Part shown: one piece after another, positions 17,230-26,247 of the stretch
Layout of the letters: the number at the start of each line of letters is the position of its first letter
How positions within the stretch are numbered: the first letter of the stretch is position 1
Source of the DNA: Halalkalibaculum roseum
GTDB taxonomy: Bacteria; Bacteroidota; Rhodothermia; Balneolales; Balneolaceae
Reading direction: 5' to 3'
Length of the DNA stretch: 64,000 nucleotides
Assembly (NCBI RefSeq): GCF_011059145.1
Contig: NZ_JAALLT010000004.1
Span: 721,923 to 785,922, forward strand
Translations under genes and position numbers: made by a program
The notes under the pieces: model-generated
What the model saw: the letters and a program-made list of their open reading frames with translations, nothing else
What the model was told of the DNA's origin: nothing
The model's database searches: none

Positions 17230-17260
17230 CTGCTTCCGCCGCTCTGCTGCGGAAGCAAGG
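17230..17260 (-). repeat. REP-like palindromic element, copy 4
   Basis: Identical over 31 bases to copy 2 and oriented opposite to copy 3, 118 bp away. The stretch 17006-17313 around copies 3 and 4 has no credible gene. Confidence 0.88.
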
Positions 17261-17313
17261 TAGGGGTTAATTAATACCAGCCAGGCTAATAAGTGGAAAC
17301 CAAATAAACCGTA

Positions 17314-19212
17314 CTATTCATTGGCATTGAAAGAGATGCTAAAGGTGGCGCCTTGGTTGGAATGAACCTTCAAATCGCCATTGAGCTGCTGGACCAAGGT
17401 ACGAATAAGTGTGGTGCCCAATGAGCTGGGTTGGTCAACTTCAAAATCTGACGGAAGTCCCTTACCATTGTCTTTGACTTCCAGGTTGATTGTTCCGTTC
17501 TCCTTAAAGAGCGAGATGCTTATTATCGGTTCTTTAGTGTCATCGAAGGCGTGCTTGTAGGCGTTGGTAATCAACTCGTTGAGTATCAACCCGCAGGGTA
17601 TGGCCTGACTCACATCCAGTGCCACTGATTCAATCTCTTTTTCAATCTTTATTTCATGACCTTCGGTATTAAAGGTATTGGCAATAAATCGAAAGAGTTC
17701 ATCGATATAGGTCCCTAAAGGGATATTGGTGAAAGAGTCGGATTGATACAACCGCTCATGAACCATGGCAATAGACTGTATCCTGGCCTGGCTCTCTCTC
17801 AGCTCATTGACGATGTCATCACCTGCATTGAAGGTCTGCATCTCAAGTAGCCCTGAAATAATTGCCAGGTTATTCTTCACCCGATGGTGAATCTCTGCGA
17901 GCAGGGTCTCCTTCTCTTTTAGTGAGGTTTTTATCATCTGCTCGTTCCTTTTCTGCTCTGAGATATCTCTCACATAGGCGATAATCCTCTTTTCATCTCC
18001 CTGGGTATACATCTTGGTATTGATCTCTGTCGTAAACCGGGTCCCGTCTCTTTTTTGATATACCCGCTCCCACGCTTCAGACCCGGTGGTCACATTTTCT
18101 GAAATGATATCCGGTTGGGTATCTTTGAATTCTTCGGGCATCAGTTTCCGGGTATTCATTCCTATCATCTCCTCGCGCGGGTAGCCAAACATCTCACAAG
18201 CCCGGACGTTGCAATCGGTGATGGTGCCGTCTTTTTTGATTTCAAAGATAGCATCGAAGGAGAGCTCGGTGTAGGCCCGGTGCCTATGTTCGCTCTCTTC
18301 CAGTTCTATCTCGGTTTTCTTGCGTTCTGTGACATCACGATTGATGCCGACCCAATACTCAAAACCCTCATCCTCCGAGGGGAAGGGAGACATATCCAGT
18401 TCCACCCAGTAGGGAGTTCCGTCTTTTTTATAGTTTAAGAATTCGGTTCTGTAGGGTTGATGGCTTAAGATTTTAGACTCTAGAATCTTAAGCACTTTCG
18501 TGGATGTATCAGGTCCATGTAAAAACGTAGGACTCTTACCGATCACTTCGTTGAGCTCGTAGCCGGTAAACTCTTCAAAAGCACGATTGACGAAAGCAAT
18601 TTTGGAATTCAAGGGGTTTTGGTACTCAACCTTGGTTATGATAACCATATCGTTGATATTGGCCACGGCCATCTGAAGCAGCCTGAGTTTCTCTTCCTGC
18701 CGGCTCAGTTTGTTCTCGGCTTTATTGCGATACTGTATCTGTTTTTGGAGCTTTCGGTTGGCTGCCGTCAAGTCACGGGTGCGTTCGGCTATTCTACGCT
18801 CGAGGTTTTCGTTAAGATGATTCAGCTCTTCTTCAGCCTTCTTCCGGCTGGTGATGTTGATAGAGGAACCGACAATGGATTCGGGCTTTCCGTTATCCGT
18901 GCGAATCATTCTGACCTCATCACGCAACCAGATATACTCATTGTTGTTGTCAAGGAATCGAAATTCGGCAACAAAGGAGTTAGTCTCGTGAAGCTTTTCG
19001 AAAGATCGAATTATTTCATCATGATCATCCGGATGGAGGCGGTCCATCCAAAGGGAATCTTTTTGGTAGAATTCGTCGGGTGTAAAGCCTAAAATTTCTT
19101 CAACGTTGTCGCTTATAAACAACAACGGAAAATTTTCCTCCACACTGCAGTGGTAGAAAATAATACCGCTGGTTGCTAGCAGCTCTTTAAATGGATAAGA
19201 GAAGCTGGACAT
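17314..19212 (-). CDS. Multi-PAS sensor histidine kinase (HisKA_2)
   Basis: 632 residues, no membrane helix. A first PAS domain (about 15-125) ends in SSINITSRKKAEEE; a coiled-coil linker (about 128-185) follows; a second PAS (about 190-300) has NRAFEEFTGYELNEVIGKSP as in LOV/PAS9 domains, but the photoactive Cys motif NCRFLQ is not present (PTFLHG instead). A third PAS spans about 305-425. The HisKA_2 segment has EIHHRVKNN and the ATPase domain NELITNAYKHAF and DNGKGLP. Cytoplasmic sensor of unknown input; no response regulator is adjacent. Same kinase class as the gene at 8129-10111. Confidence 0.93.
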   Translation of the reverse strand: MSSFSYPFKELLATSGIIFYHCSVEENFPLLFISDNVEEILGFTPDEFYQKDSLWMDRLHPDDHDEIIRSFEKLHETNSFVAEFRFLDNNNEYIWLRDEVRMIRTDNGKPESIVGSSINITSRKKAEEELNHLNENLERRIAERTRDLTAANRKLQKQIQYRNKAENKLSRQEEKLRLLQMAVANINDMVIITKVEYQNPLNSKIAFVNRAFEEFTGYELNEVIGKSPTFLHGPDTSTKVLKILESKILSHQPYRTEFLNYKKDGTPYWVELDMSPFPSEDEGFEYWVGINRDVTERKKTEIELEESEHRHRAYTELSFDAIFEIKKDGTITDCNVRACEMFGYPREEMIGMNTRKLMPEEFKDTQPDIISENVTTGSEAWERVYQKRDGTRFTTEINTKMYTQGDEKRIIAYVRDISEQKRNEQMIKTSLKEKETLLAEIHHRVKNNLAIISGLLEMQTFNAGDDIVNELRESQARIQSIAMVHERLYQSDSFTNIPLGTYIDELFRFIANTFNTEGHEIKIEKEIESVALDVSQAIPCGLILNELITNAYKHAFDDTKEPIISISLFKENGTINLEVKDNGKGLPSDFEVDQPSSLGTTLIRTLVQQLNGDLKVHSNQGATFSISFNANE

Positions 19213-19419
19213 TTTCTATTATACTTCCGGGGTATTCTGTTTAAAATTTCTGTAGATCATGTAGCCGTCTTCTGCAATGTACACAGTTAGCTAAGTAACT
19301 GAAATGGAGCCGTTTATGCAGACGGCTCAATATACGTTATTAAGCTATTTAAATGACAGCTGGATTTAGAAAATTAACAGTATGAGTAAATAGTTGCCAA
19401 ACCCAGAGATGTAATCGAA

Positions 19420-20148
19420 ATGATCTCCAAACGAATTAACCTCTGTTCGGGACCGCGAAATATTTCAACGGCCTTGATGTATTCCTTCGCTCAAAGAGAG
19501 GATACCAAGGTATTTGATGAACCTTTTTATGCCTTTTATCTGGATAAAACGGGGAAAGAGCATCCGGGCCGGGAAGAGGTGCTGAAAGCACAAAACCATG
19601 ATCCGCAAAAGGTTTTGGAAGAACTTCTGTCTGAAGCCGCTGATAAACCGGTACTCTTTATTAAAAATATGGCTCATCACATGAGTTTGCTGGATAAGAA
19701 TTTGCTCGCTGGATTTGCCCATATTTTTTTGATTCGTGATCCCAAAGAGATGTTGACATCTTTCATCAAAACCATACCGAATCCAACCCTGAGGGATACA
19801 GCCTATAAAGAACAGTATGAAATATTCTCATATGTAAAGGGTGAGCTTGGCCCGGAACCTGTAGTAATTGATGCCCGGGAGCTTCTTTTAAATCCCGAAC
19901 CGGTTTTGTCGGAAGCTTGTAAAAGAGTAGGTATTGTATTTGATCCGGCTATGCTTTCTTGGGGAAAAGGTCCGATTCCTGAAGACGGGGTATGGGCAAA
20001 GTACTGGTATGATAGCGTGCATCAATCCACCGGTTTTGACCCCTATAAACCTAAGAATGAAGAGGTGCCTGACCACCTGAAGGGATTGCTTGAGGAGTGT
20101 TGTTTTTACTATGAGAAGATGTTTGAATATGCGATTAAAGCCATATAG
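19420..20148 (+). CDS. Sulfotransferase-like protein
   Basis: 242 residues. The N-terminus LCSGPRNISTALMYSF matches the 5'-phosphosulfate-binding loop of sulfotransferases in its variant form, and IFLIRDPKEMLTSFIK is the 3'-phosphate-binding RDP motif. No signal peptide. In several bacteria and eukaryotes this type of protein is encoded beside, or fused to, a class IV aminotransferase; here the aminotransferase follows 132 bp downstream on the same strand. The acceptor substrate is unknown, and enzyme activity as a sulfotransferase is not assured. Confidence 0.82.
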   Translation: MISKRINLCSGPRNISTALMYSFAQREDTKVFDEPFYAFYLDKTGKEHPGREEVLKAQNHDPQKVLEELLSEAADKPVLFIKNMAHHMSLLDKNLLAGFAHIFLIRDPKEMLTSFIKTIPNPTLRDTAYKEQYEIFSYVKGELGPEPVVIDARELLLNPEPVLSEACKRVGIVFDPAMLSWGKGPIPEDGVWAKYWYDSVHQSTGFDPYKPKNEEVPDHLKGLLEECCFYYEKMFEYAIKAI

Positions 20149-20280
20149 AACACGGATAGCACGGAATATGCGGATGCTCCCGATTTTTCCAGCATCCAGC
20201 TTCCAGTACTATTCCTATGAGTTTTTTCTATTTTAGAAGATCTACTATAACCAGCTAATTGGACCAAATTCAAAATACAG

Positions 20281-21198
20281 ATGACAAAGGGCGAAATAGA
20301 ACTTCCCGACGCGAGAAACAAGGATATTAAGGTTTGGATTGGAGATCATCTTTATCCCAGGGAAGAGGCTAAAATATCGGTATTCGACAGCGTAGTGCAG
20401 GGGGGAGATGCGGTTTGGGAAGGCTTGCGTGTGTATGACGGGAAGATTTTTGCACTGGATGAGCACCTGGAGCGCCTCCAAAATTCTGCCCATGCCTTGG
20501 CTTTTGAGGATGTGCCTTCCAATAATACCATCAAACAGGCGTTATTTGAAACGCTTAAAGCGAATGGAATGAAAGATGAGACCCATATTCGCCTGACACT
20601 GACCCGCGGGAAGAAAGTGACTTCGTACATGGATCCGAAGGTAAACCGATACGGTCCCACACTGATAGTACTGGCAGAATGGAAACCGCCTATTCACGAA
20701 GAGAAAAAAGGATTGAGGCTGATCACCTCATCTATTCGAAGGAATCCGCCGCAGTGTATTGACTCCAAGATCCACCATAACAACCTCATCAACAATATAC
20801 TGGCAAAAATAGAAGCCAATGTGGCAGGAGTGGACGGCGCTGTGATGATGGATATTGAAGGCTATGTATCGGAGGTTAATGCGACCAATATCTTTTTTGT
20901 TTTTGACGGAAAGGTTCTGACGCCTTTTGCTGATAGTTGCCTGCCCGGTATTACGAGACAACTGGTGATTGATCTATGCCTTGAAAATGATATTCCGGTA
21001 GCTGAGAAGCGGTTAAGCATGACTGAAATGTATACGGCGGATGAGTGCTTTACTACCGGTACGATGGGTGAATTGGCCCCGGCAATCGAAATCGACGGAA
21101 GAACCATTGGCAACGGAGAGATGGGCCTCATGACGAAGCGACTCAGGAAGCTGCATAAGAATCTGACAGAAAACAGTGGTGAACCGCTACCGTTTTAA
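20281..21198 (+). CDS. Class IV aminotransferase (branched-chain aminotransferase type)
   Basis: 305 residues, PLP fold type IV. FDSVVQGGDAVWEGLRVYDGK is the N-terminal signature region (here quoted only as FDSVVQGGD and WEGLRVY); DSKIHHNN holds the Schiff-base Lys; EVNATNIFFV, LPGITRQLV and ECFTTGTMGELAP are the cofactor and substrate blocks. The family includes IlvE, D-amino-acid aminotransferase and aminodeoxychorismate lyase; the spacing fits IlvE-like enzymes, but the exact substrate is open. It probably forms a unit with the sulfotransferase-like gene. A perfect 15-bp hairpin follows. Confidence 0.88.
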   Translation: MTKGEIELPDARNKDIKVWIGDHLYPREEAKISVFDSVVQGGDAVWEGLRVYDGKIFALDEHLERLQNSAHALAFEDVPSNNTIKQALFETLKANGMKDETHIRLTLTRGKKVTSYMDPKVNRYGPTLIVLAEWKPPIHEEKKGLRLITSSIRRNPPQCIDSKIHHNNLINNILAKIEANVAGVDGAVMMDIEGYVSEVNATNIFFVFDGKVLTPFADSCLPGITRQLVIDLCLENDIPVAEKRLSMTEMYTADECFTTGTMGELAPAIEIDGRTIGNGEMGLMTKRLRKLHKNLTENSGEPLPF

Positions 21199-21222
21199 AG
21201 TTCTCATTCAATTCAGGCTATT

Positions 21223-21260
21223 ACACAGAGTTAAGCAGAGAGACACAGAGGGACACTGAG
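21223..21260. repeat. Degenerate CACAGAG-type intergenic repeat
   Basis: Purine-rich stretch with repeated CACAGAG and GACAC words. The string CACAGAGGGACAC recurs at about 44154 behind the MscS gene, also between two convergent genes. Looks like an interspersed non-coding repeat; no terminal structure was found. Confidence 0.5.
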
Positions 21261-21268
21261 ATCTACAG

Positions 21269-21301
21269 AGCTTTAGGAAACTTTGGAAGTTTCCTAAAGC
21301 T
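21269..21301. terminator. Perfect 15-bp hairpin between convergent genes
   Basis: Arms 21269-21283 and 21287-21301 are exact reverse complements with a TGG loop. There is no clear T-tract on either side, but its place between the aminotransferase and the convergent VOC gene suggests termination or mRNA 3'-end protection. Confidence 0.7.
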
Positions 21302-21315
21302 AGTTCAGGGCACCT

Positions 21316-21678
21316 TTACCCTTCACCCGCACGGAGGTGCCAGCAAACTCCGGCAGGGTCGATGATATGAACTTCCCTTCCCCATGGATAATCGGTAGGT
21401 TTTTTTATTTTCACTCCCTTAAATGTTTTCTCCAGATCCTTTTCTGAAATCATATCCCAATATGCATCCAAATCATCCACCTCAATTACTATCATCTGGT
21501 TCTGCTGCCACTCAATATTTTCATGATTCTGCAATAGAAAATATGCACCAGCCATCGAAAGGCCGCATAATTGGTCATCCCCCCATGTTTTGGTAAAGCC
21601 AAGTGACTCAAAAAAGGAGATTGCCAATTCGTAATCGTCACCTGAGGGGACAAATGGATATAATTTCTGGGCTTTCAT
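21316..21678 (-). CDS. VOC-superfamily (glyoxalase/bleomycin-resistance-like) protein
   Basis: 120 residues, single VOC module of beta-alpha-beta-beta-beta pattern: FVPSGDDYELAISFFESLGF at the start, then MIVIEVDDLDAYW and WGREVHIIDPAGVCWH. The terminal W-H-L is where one metal ligand normally sits in bleomycin-resistance-like members. Likely a dimeric cytoplasmic protein; substrate unknown. Short and monocistronic. Confidence 0.85.
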   Translation of the reverse strand: MKAQKLYPFVPSGDDYELAISFFESLGFTKTWGDDQLCGLSMAGAYFLLQNHENIEWQQNQMIVIEVDDLDAYWDMISEKDLEKTFKGVKIKKPTDYPWGREVHIIDPAGVCWHLRAGEG

Positions 21679-21735
21679 GGCGTATTAGAATTTGAATTAT
21701 TGTTAATGTTAAATGGGAAATGGGTTCGCCCTTTC

Positions 21736-22860
21736 TCATTTGAGGTTATGGTGCTCCATAAATTGGCCCGGTGTCATCCGGGTGTGTTGCTTAAAGACAC
21801 GGTAAAAGGAGGCGCTGCTATTGAAGCCACAATCCCTTGCAATCCCTTCCAGGCTGAGTTGCTCATACTTTGTTTCATGCAGACACTTTTTCACCTCTCT
21901 GACACGGTAAGCATTTATAAATTCAAAGAAATTCTGATCGGCAATCTTATTTATGATATGGGACAGTTTATGGGCGGGCATATTCAACTGCTGACTTAAA
22001 TCGGAAAGACGAAGCTCAGGATTTTTATAGGGTTTTTCGTTTTCCATATAATCTTCGACTATTGAAAACTTTCCGGCAAGTTCTTCTCGGTCATCTTGAA
22101 CTTCCGTTTCTTTTTCTGAAAAGTCTACCGGGGTAAGGAAGAAAGAGTCAGGTTTTAGAATGGCTGCAAATCCCATGGTTTGAATAAACAGCGACAACAC
22201 GAGGTAGGTAATATAGTCGGCTTGGATAAAGTACTCATAGTCAAATAGCAGTAGGAGATTATAACCCAGTGAGATTAGAAAAAAACCTATAAATCCGACC
22301 AATAGTAATCGTATCCATCTCGTCTGAACCATGCGGGTGTCGGAATACTGCCTTTCTGCTTTCCCAAAATATTTGTTAAACAGCCTGAGAGAGTACATGG
22401 AGTATATAAGAATGGACCCTAAAAAAGCGTAGAGGAAATAATCCGGCTCGTTGCCGTACGACTGATAGAAAGATTCCAGAGTATCGATTTTTACATTGCC
22501 GCTAAGCAGGTAAAATCTGCCTATATAGAGAACAGCCCCCAAAAATGGAAGCAGGTGAAAATAGTCGTACCACCGGTAATTGTTCCACTGCCGTACAGCA
22601 CTTCTGCTGAAAAAGTAGATAGAGGGACCTACGAGAAACCATAGCGGAGCGGTAGCCCATATGAGATGCGGAACCGTTAAATACCACCTGAAATACTCAA
22701 ATAGAAAATTCAGGCTTAGAAGTCCGACAAGGATCAGAATAACCGCCAGCCATTTTCTTTGGTTAATGAATCCCTTCGGCACTGCCAAAAGGATAGGCAC
22801 CAGTATGAAGCACTGTACCGTGGCATAGGTAATTAAAATGGTCCAGAAGTTCTGTTCCAT
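21736..22860 (-). CDS. Membrane-anchored AraC-family transcriptional regulator
   Basis: 374 residues. About seven hydrophobic helices fill residues 5-235 and a C-terminal AraC DNA-binding domain lies at about 270-370 (double HTH; LSQQLNMPAHKLSHIIN then IARDCGFNSSASFYRVFKQHTRMTPGQF). This 7TM-plus-AraC layout is frequent in Bacteroidota and suggests sensing at the inner membrane. The target is unknown. Divergent from the broken gene and the serine hydrolase at 23037-25258, which are possible targets by position only. Confidence 0.9.
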   Translation of the reverse strand: MEQNFWTILITYATVQCFILVPILLAVPKGFINQRKWLAVILILVGLLSLNFLFEYFRWYLTVPHLIWATAPLWFLVGPSIYFFSRSAVRQWNNYRWYDYFHLLPFLGAVLYIGRFYLLSGNVKIDTLESFYQSYGNEPDYFLYAFLGSILIYSMYSLRLFNKYFGKAERQYSDTRMVQTRWIRLLLVGFIGFFLISLGYNLLLLFDYEYFIQADYITYLVLSLFIQTMGFAAILKPDSFFLTPVDFSEKETEVQDDREELAGKFSIVEDYMENEKPYKNPELRLSDLSQQLNMPAHKLSHIINKIADQNFFEFINAYRVREVKKCLHETKYEQLSLEGIARDCGFNSSASFYRVFKQHTRMTPGQFMEHHNLK

Positions 22861-23036
22861 ACTCCGTTAGAACAAATAGCATTGAAGATTGCCGTGTATT
22901 GAGATAATACGATAAGGAAAAACAGCAAGTAAAGCAGTTAGTACTCTCAACTTATAAAGATGAGAGTTCAACAAGGGGCAAATGGGTTTAGAAGCATGTA
23001 GATTTTGTAAAGTCGAAAATAATTTTTGAACTGAGC

Positions 23037-23561
23037 ATGCAACTATATTTGAGCTTCTTGATTCTTTTTACCGCAAATGCCCCGGGTCTTTTAACGGGGC
23101 CAGGGTGTCTACAGCAAATAGATTTTTTTATAGGAGAATGGAATCTGGTGACGCGAGACCTGCAGAGTGATGGTAGTTTTGCACAAGGGCAGGCCATTTC
23201 TACTGCTTACCACATCCTGGATAGGAAAGCGAATCAGGATGATTTTAGGAGTTTAAATAGCAACGGGAAGGTGATATTTCGCGGGACCAGCATACGAAGC
23301 TGTCTTGAAGATACGACCGGTTATGTCATAGTCTGGATCATGCCGGGAAAAGAAGGATATACCGATTTAAGGGCAAGGTGAAAGGATGAAATACTGGCAG
23401 GTGAAGGAGAAGGGTATGATGATTACGGCTCCTTCAGAGAGCGATTCACCTATTTCAATATCACAGACAGCAGCTACTCATTTAGAATGCACAGATCTTA
23501 TGACCAAGGACAAACCTGGCTGACAAATTTTTCAAGTATTGAAGCAACCAGGAAACGGTAA
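23037..23561 (+). pseudogene. Secreted DUF1579-like protein interrupted by in-frame TGA
   Basis: Residues 1-114 read from the ATG at 23037 (hydrophobic signal-like start, then DFFIGEWNLVTRDLQ) to a TGA at 23379-23381. Without any shift, the same frame continues 59 more codons to a TAA at 23559-23561, with clearly coding content (DYGSFRERFTYFN, SFRMHRSYDQGQTW). A single base change (CGA or GGA to TGA) would explain this. The FIGEW start and the final strands resemble the DUF1579/lipocalin-like proteins that measure or bind small ligands; the assignment is tentative. It ends 11 bp before the serine hydrolase, likely the same unit. A sequencing error is the main alternative to true inactivation. 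Confidence 0.75.
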
Positions 23562-23572
23562 CAAATATACAG

Positions 23573-25258
23573 ATGATGAAAAAACATACTCTAATAGGAT
23601 GTCTACTCTGCCTCATTTTCATTCAACCGGCATGCAGCCAGCAGGTGGGTTGGGAGCCATCCATGGATGAATACCTGGAATTCAGAAACGAACTGGGCCG
23701 GTTCAGCGGGACGGTTGCCATTTCCAGAAATGATGAATTAGTCTATTTACGATCCACAGGAACGGCTAATCGAAGCTGGAATATTCCGGTTAACGACTCC
23801 ACAAAATATGATATAGCATCCGTCACCAAGATGTTTACGGCGGTAGGAATTGCCATGCTTTATGAGGACGGAAAGATCGGTCTGGATGATACTATTTTGG
23901 ATCACTTCAGCGATTTTCCCATTAGTGAAATAGGAGCAGCTACCACCATCCGACAGCTCTTATCGCATACCAGCGGCATTAGTGATTTTTTCATGCAGCC
24001 CGGCTATCTGGAAACGGACCGGTACCGTTTGAGAGAGTTAGAGGATTATGACCGCTTTTATAATACCGTGGAAGTGAATGAATCACAGGTCGGGACCATG
24101 CACTATTCCAACACCAATTTCATGATACTAGGTCGAATTATTGAAAAAATCACTGGTGTGGATTTTTACACGTACATAAGAGAGAAAGTCTTCGACCCCC
24201 TGGGAATGGTCAACACCGGATTTTATGAACATGACCTTGTCGTCGGCAATATGGCTGTGGGCTATACCACGGATTCACAGGCAGTGACAGAATTCGGGGT
24301 CCCAATGGACGGCCGTCTGAGGGCCAACAGTTATATGCGTCCGGCCAGAGGAATGCCTGCGGGTGGAGCTTACAGTACGGTAGCTGATCTTTTGCGCTTC
24401 ATGAAGGCATTAAGAAATGAGAGCCTGCTAAATAGTGAGACCTTTGAAGAATTTACAAAGGAGGATGGGGACGGGTATGCCCTTGGGTTTCAGAGCTACA
24501 CGATGGACGGTATACGGTTTGTCGGGCATTCCGGAGGTTTCTACGGTGTAAGCAGCCAGATATTTTACCTGCCGGAAAAGGGGTATACCGTTGCCATACT
24601 TGCAAATAATGACTTCGGGGCACCCCCGGTATTCGACCGATTTATCAGTTACTTGACAGGAAGGAAAACCTATAAAGCAATAAGCTTAGATGAAGAAGCG
24701 CTTTCCCGGTTTGAGGGATTTTATGAAATAGTTCACGGAGAAATGAATGGCAAACAACTCGAGATACAAGTCAGAGATGATCACCTGCTATTTGATAATG
24801 AGTTGGAATTTTATCCCTATGACCGGAACTCCTTTTTTGACATAGATAACGAATCGTTTACGCTACGGTTTAGTGAGGATTCAGCAGGAATGATAGATGG
24901 TTTTCAATGGACAGACGGTCGAAATTTCACCGCCAGGGCCAAAACAGTGGCGGAAAATGAGATGGTAGAATTACAGAAACTTGAGATGAACGATACTGAG
25001 CTCGAAACCTATCTCGGTGACTTCGAATTCGGCGATTCAGGTATGATGCCCGGGCATAAGCCGGAAATTACGATTGATGATGGCACCCTCTTGGTTGACG
25101 GAAGGATGCGCTTTGTTCCATTCGATGTAGACAAGTTTTACCTTCAGGATGACAAGCAGATGCAGTTGCACTATATCAGAAATCAGGCAAATGAAATTAC
25201 CGGTTTTCATGTAAAGCGTGGAGATAGCGTACTGGGAGAAGTTTCAAAATTGGATTAA
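23573..25258 (+). CDS. Serine hydrolase, beta-lactamase class C / PBP4* type, lipoprotein
   Basis: 561 residues (ATG at 23573 or 23576). A lipoprotein signal ends in IQPACSQ. The class C catalytic motifs are SVTK (nucleophile Ser and Lys), YSN in MHYSNTNFM, and HSGG in RFVGHSGGFYG. The hydrolase domain covers about 35-370; the rest is a lipocalin-like C-terminal extension often found in these proteins. Typical activities are D-aminopeptidase, esterase or carboxypeptidase; antibiotic resistance should not be assumed. It sits 11 bp after the broken DUF1579-like gene. Confidence 0.9.
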   Translation: MMKKHTLIGCLLCLIFIQPACSQQVGWEPSMDEYLEFRNELGRFSGTVAISRNDELVYLRSTGTANRSWNIPVNDSTKYDIASVTKMFTAVGIAMLYEDGKIGLDDTILDHFSDFPISEIGAATTIRQLLSHTSGISDFFMQPGYLETDRYRLRELEDYDRFYNTVEVNESQVGTMHYSNTNFMILGRIIEKITGVDFYTYIREKVFDPLGMVNTGFYEHDLVVGNMAVGYTTDSQAVTEFGVPMDGRLRANSYMRPARGMPAGGAYSTVADLLRFMKALRNESLLNSETFEEFTKEDGDGYALGFQSYTMDGIRFVGHSGGFYGVSSQIFYLPEKGYTVAILANNDFGAPPVFDRFISYLTGRKTYKAISLDEEALSRFEGFYEIVHGEMNGKQLEIQVRDDHLLFDNELEFYPYDRNSFFDIDNESFTLRFSEDSAGMIDGFQWTDGRNFTARAKTVAENEMVELQKLEMNDTELETYLGDFEFGDSGMMPGHKPEITIDDGTLLVDGRMRFVPFDVDKFYLQDDKQMQLHYIRNQANEITGFHVKRGDSVLGEVSKLD

Positions 25259-25359
25259 GGAGTTAACATCCACCCCGTACCGGTAGCGGCTGATTTCTAT
25301 AGAGGAAGAAGCTCATCCTTTGTAAAAGCATGCATCAACCTTAACCGGTGATGGCTGTG

Positions 25360-26217
25360 TCATTTATTTCTTCCTTTAAATTTACCGCTACCGGAGCTAT
25401 CGGTATCGGATATTTCAATCGGTATAGCCTTTGATGCCGAGCCGCTGTATAAAGAGACATGAGGGAAGGGTATTTCAATACCCTCTTCGTCAAAACGGGC
25501 TTTGATGTCTTCCTGAATCGTGTTTCTCAACTGCAGGAACTCAGATACCGGTGCCCATACCAGGAACAGCAGGTCAATAGAAGAAGCGCCGAATGCATCG
25601 AACAGTATGATAGGCTTAGGTTCGCTTAAAGCAAATTCGTTTTTATCGGCGACATCCATAAGGATTTCCTTCACTTTTGAAATGTCTTCCTTATAAGCGA
25701 CCGATACTTTAGCGTTGAAGCGACGAATTGGAAAGCGGGTAAGGTTTCGTACTTCCGTTTTAATGAGTGTTTCATTGGGGATGCGGACGAATTGGTTGTC
25801 GAAGGTTCGAAGTTTTGCGGAAAGCACGTCAATGGAAATGACTACCCCGGTGGTATTATTTACGGTGATAATATCATCCACCTTGAAAGGCTGCTCTGCA
25901 ATGAGAAACAGTCCACTGATAATATTTGATACACTGGTTTGGGAAGCAAAACCGAGTGCAATACCGACAATACCGGCCGCTCCCAGAAGCGGGGCGAGGC
26001 TGATTCCCAACTGACCCATAATGGTTACAACCAGGATTATCAGTCCGGTATAAAACACCAGCTTCCCGGCCAGCATACCATAATGCGGTGCGTATTTCTT
26101 GGTAAAGAAGTTCCGTGCCCACCCCCTCAGGAGAAAAAGTACGGGAATAGTGATGATCAGGATCAGGGCAATCTTAAAAGAAAGCTGTAAAAACTCTTCC
26201 GAAAAATAGGTTTCCAT
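25360..26217 (-). CDS. MscS-family mechanosensitive channel
   Basis: 285 residues. Two N-terminal transmembrane helices (about 10-30 and 50-72) precede the pore helix region GIALGFASQTSVSNIISGLFL (quoted in parts: GFASQTSVSN). The MscS beta domain (AEQPFKVDDIITVNNTTG) and alpha/beta domain follow. It opens on membrane tension to release solutes on hypo-osmotic shock. The upstream gene in the same direction, 30 bp away, encodes a DUF432-like protein, and both are probably one operon. A second MscS is at 43249-44118. Confidence 0.92.
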   Translation of the reverse strand: METYFSEEFLQLSFKIALILIITIPVLFLLRGWARNFFTKKYAPHYGMLAGKLVFYTGLIILVVTIMGQLGISLAPLLGAAGIVGIALGFASQTSVSNIISGLFLIAEQPFKVDDIITVNNTTGVVISIDVLSAKLRTFDNQFVRIPNETLIKTEVRNLTRFPIRRFNAKVSVAYKEDISKVKEILMDVADKNEFALSEPKPIILFDAFGASSIDLLFLVWAPVSEFLQLRNTIQEDIKARFDEEGIEIPFPHVSLYSGSASKAIPIEISDTDSSGSGKFKGRNK

Positions 26218-26247
26218 ATCTCCGATTACTGTTGATCTGTTATTGCT

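Noticed and set aside
23379..23381. In-frame TGA as a selenocysteine or readthrough codon
   Set aside because: No SECIS-like structure and no Sec-type enzyme context; the family has no Cys/Sec at this place, so a nonsense change or sequencing error is simpler.
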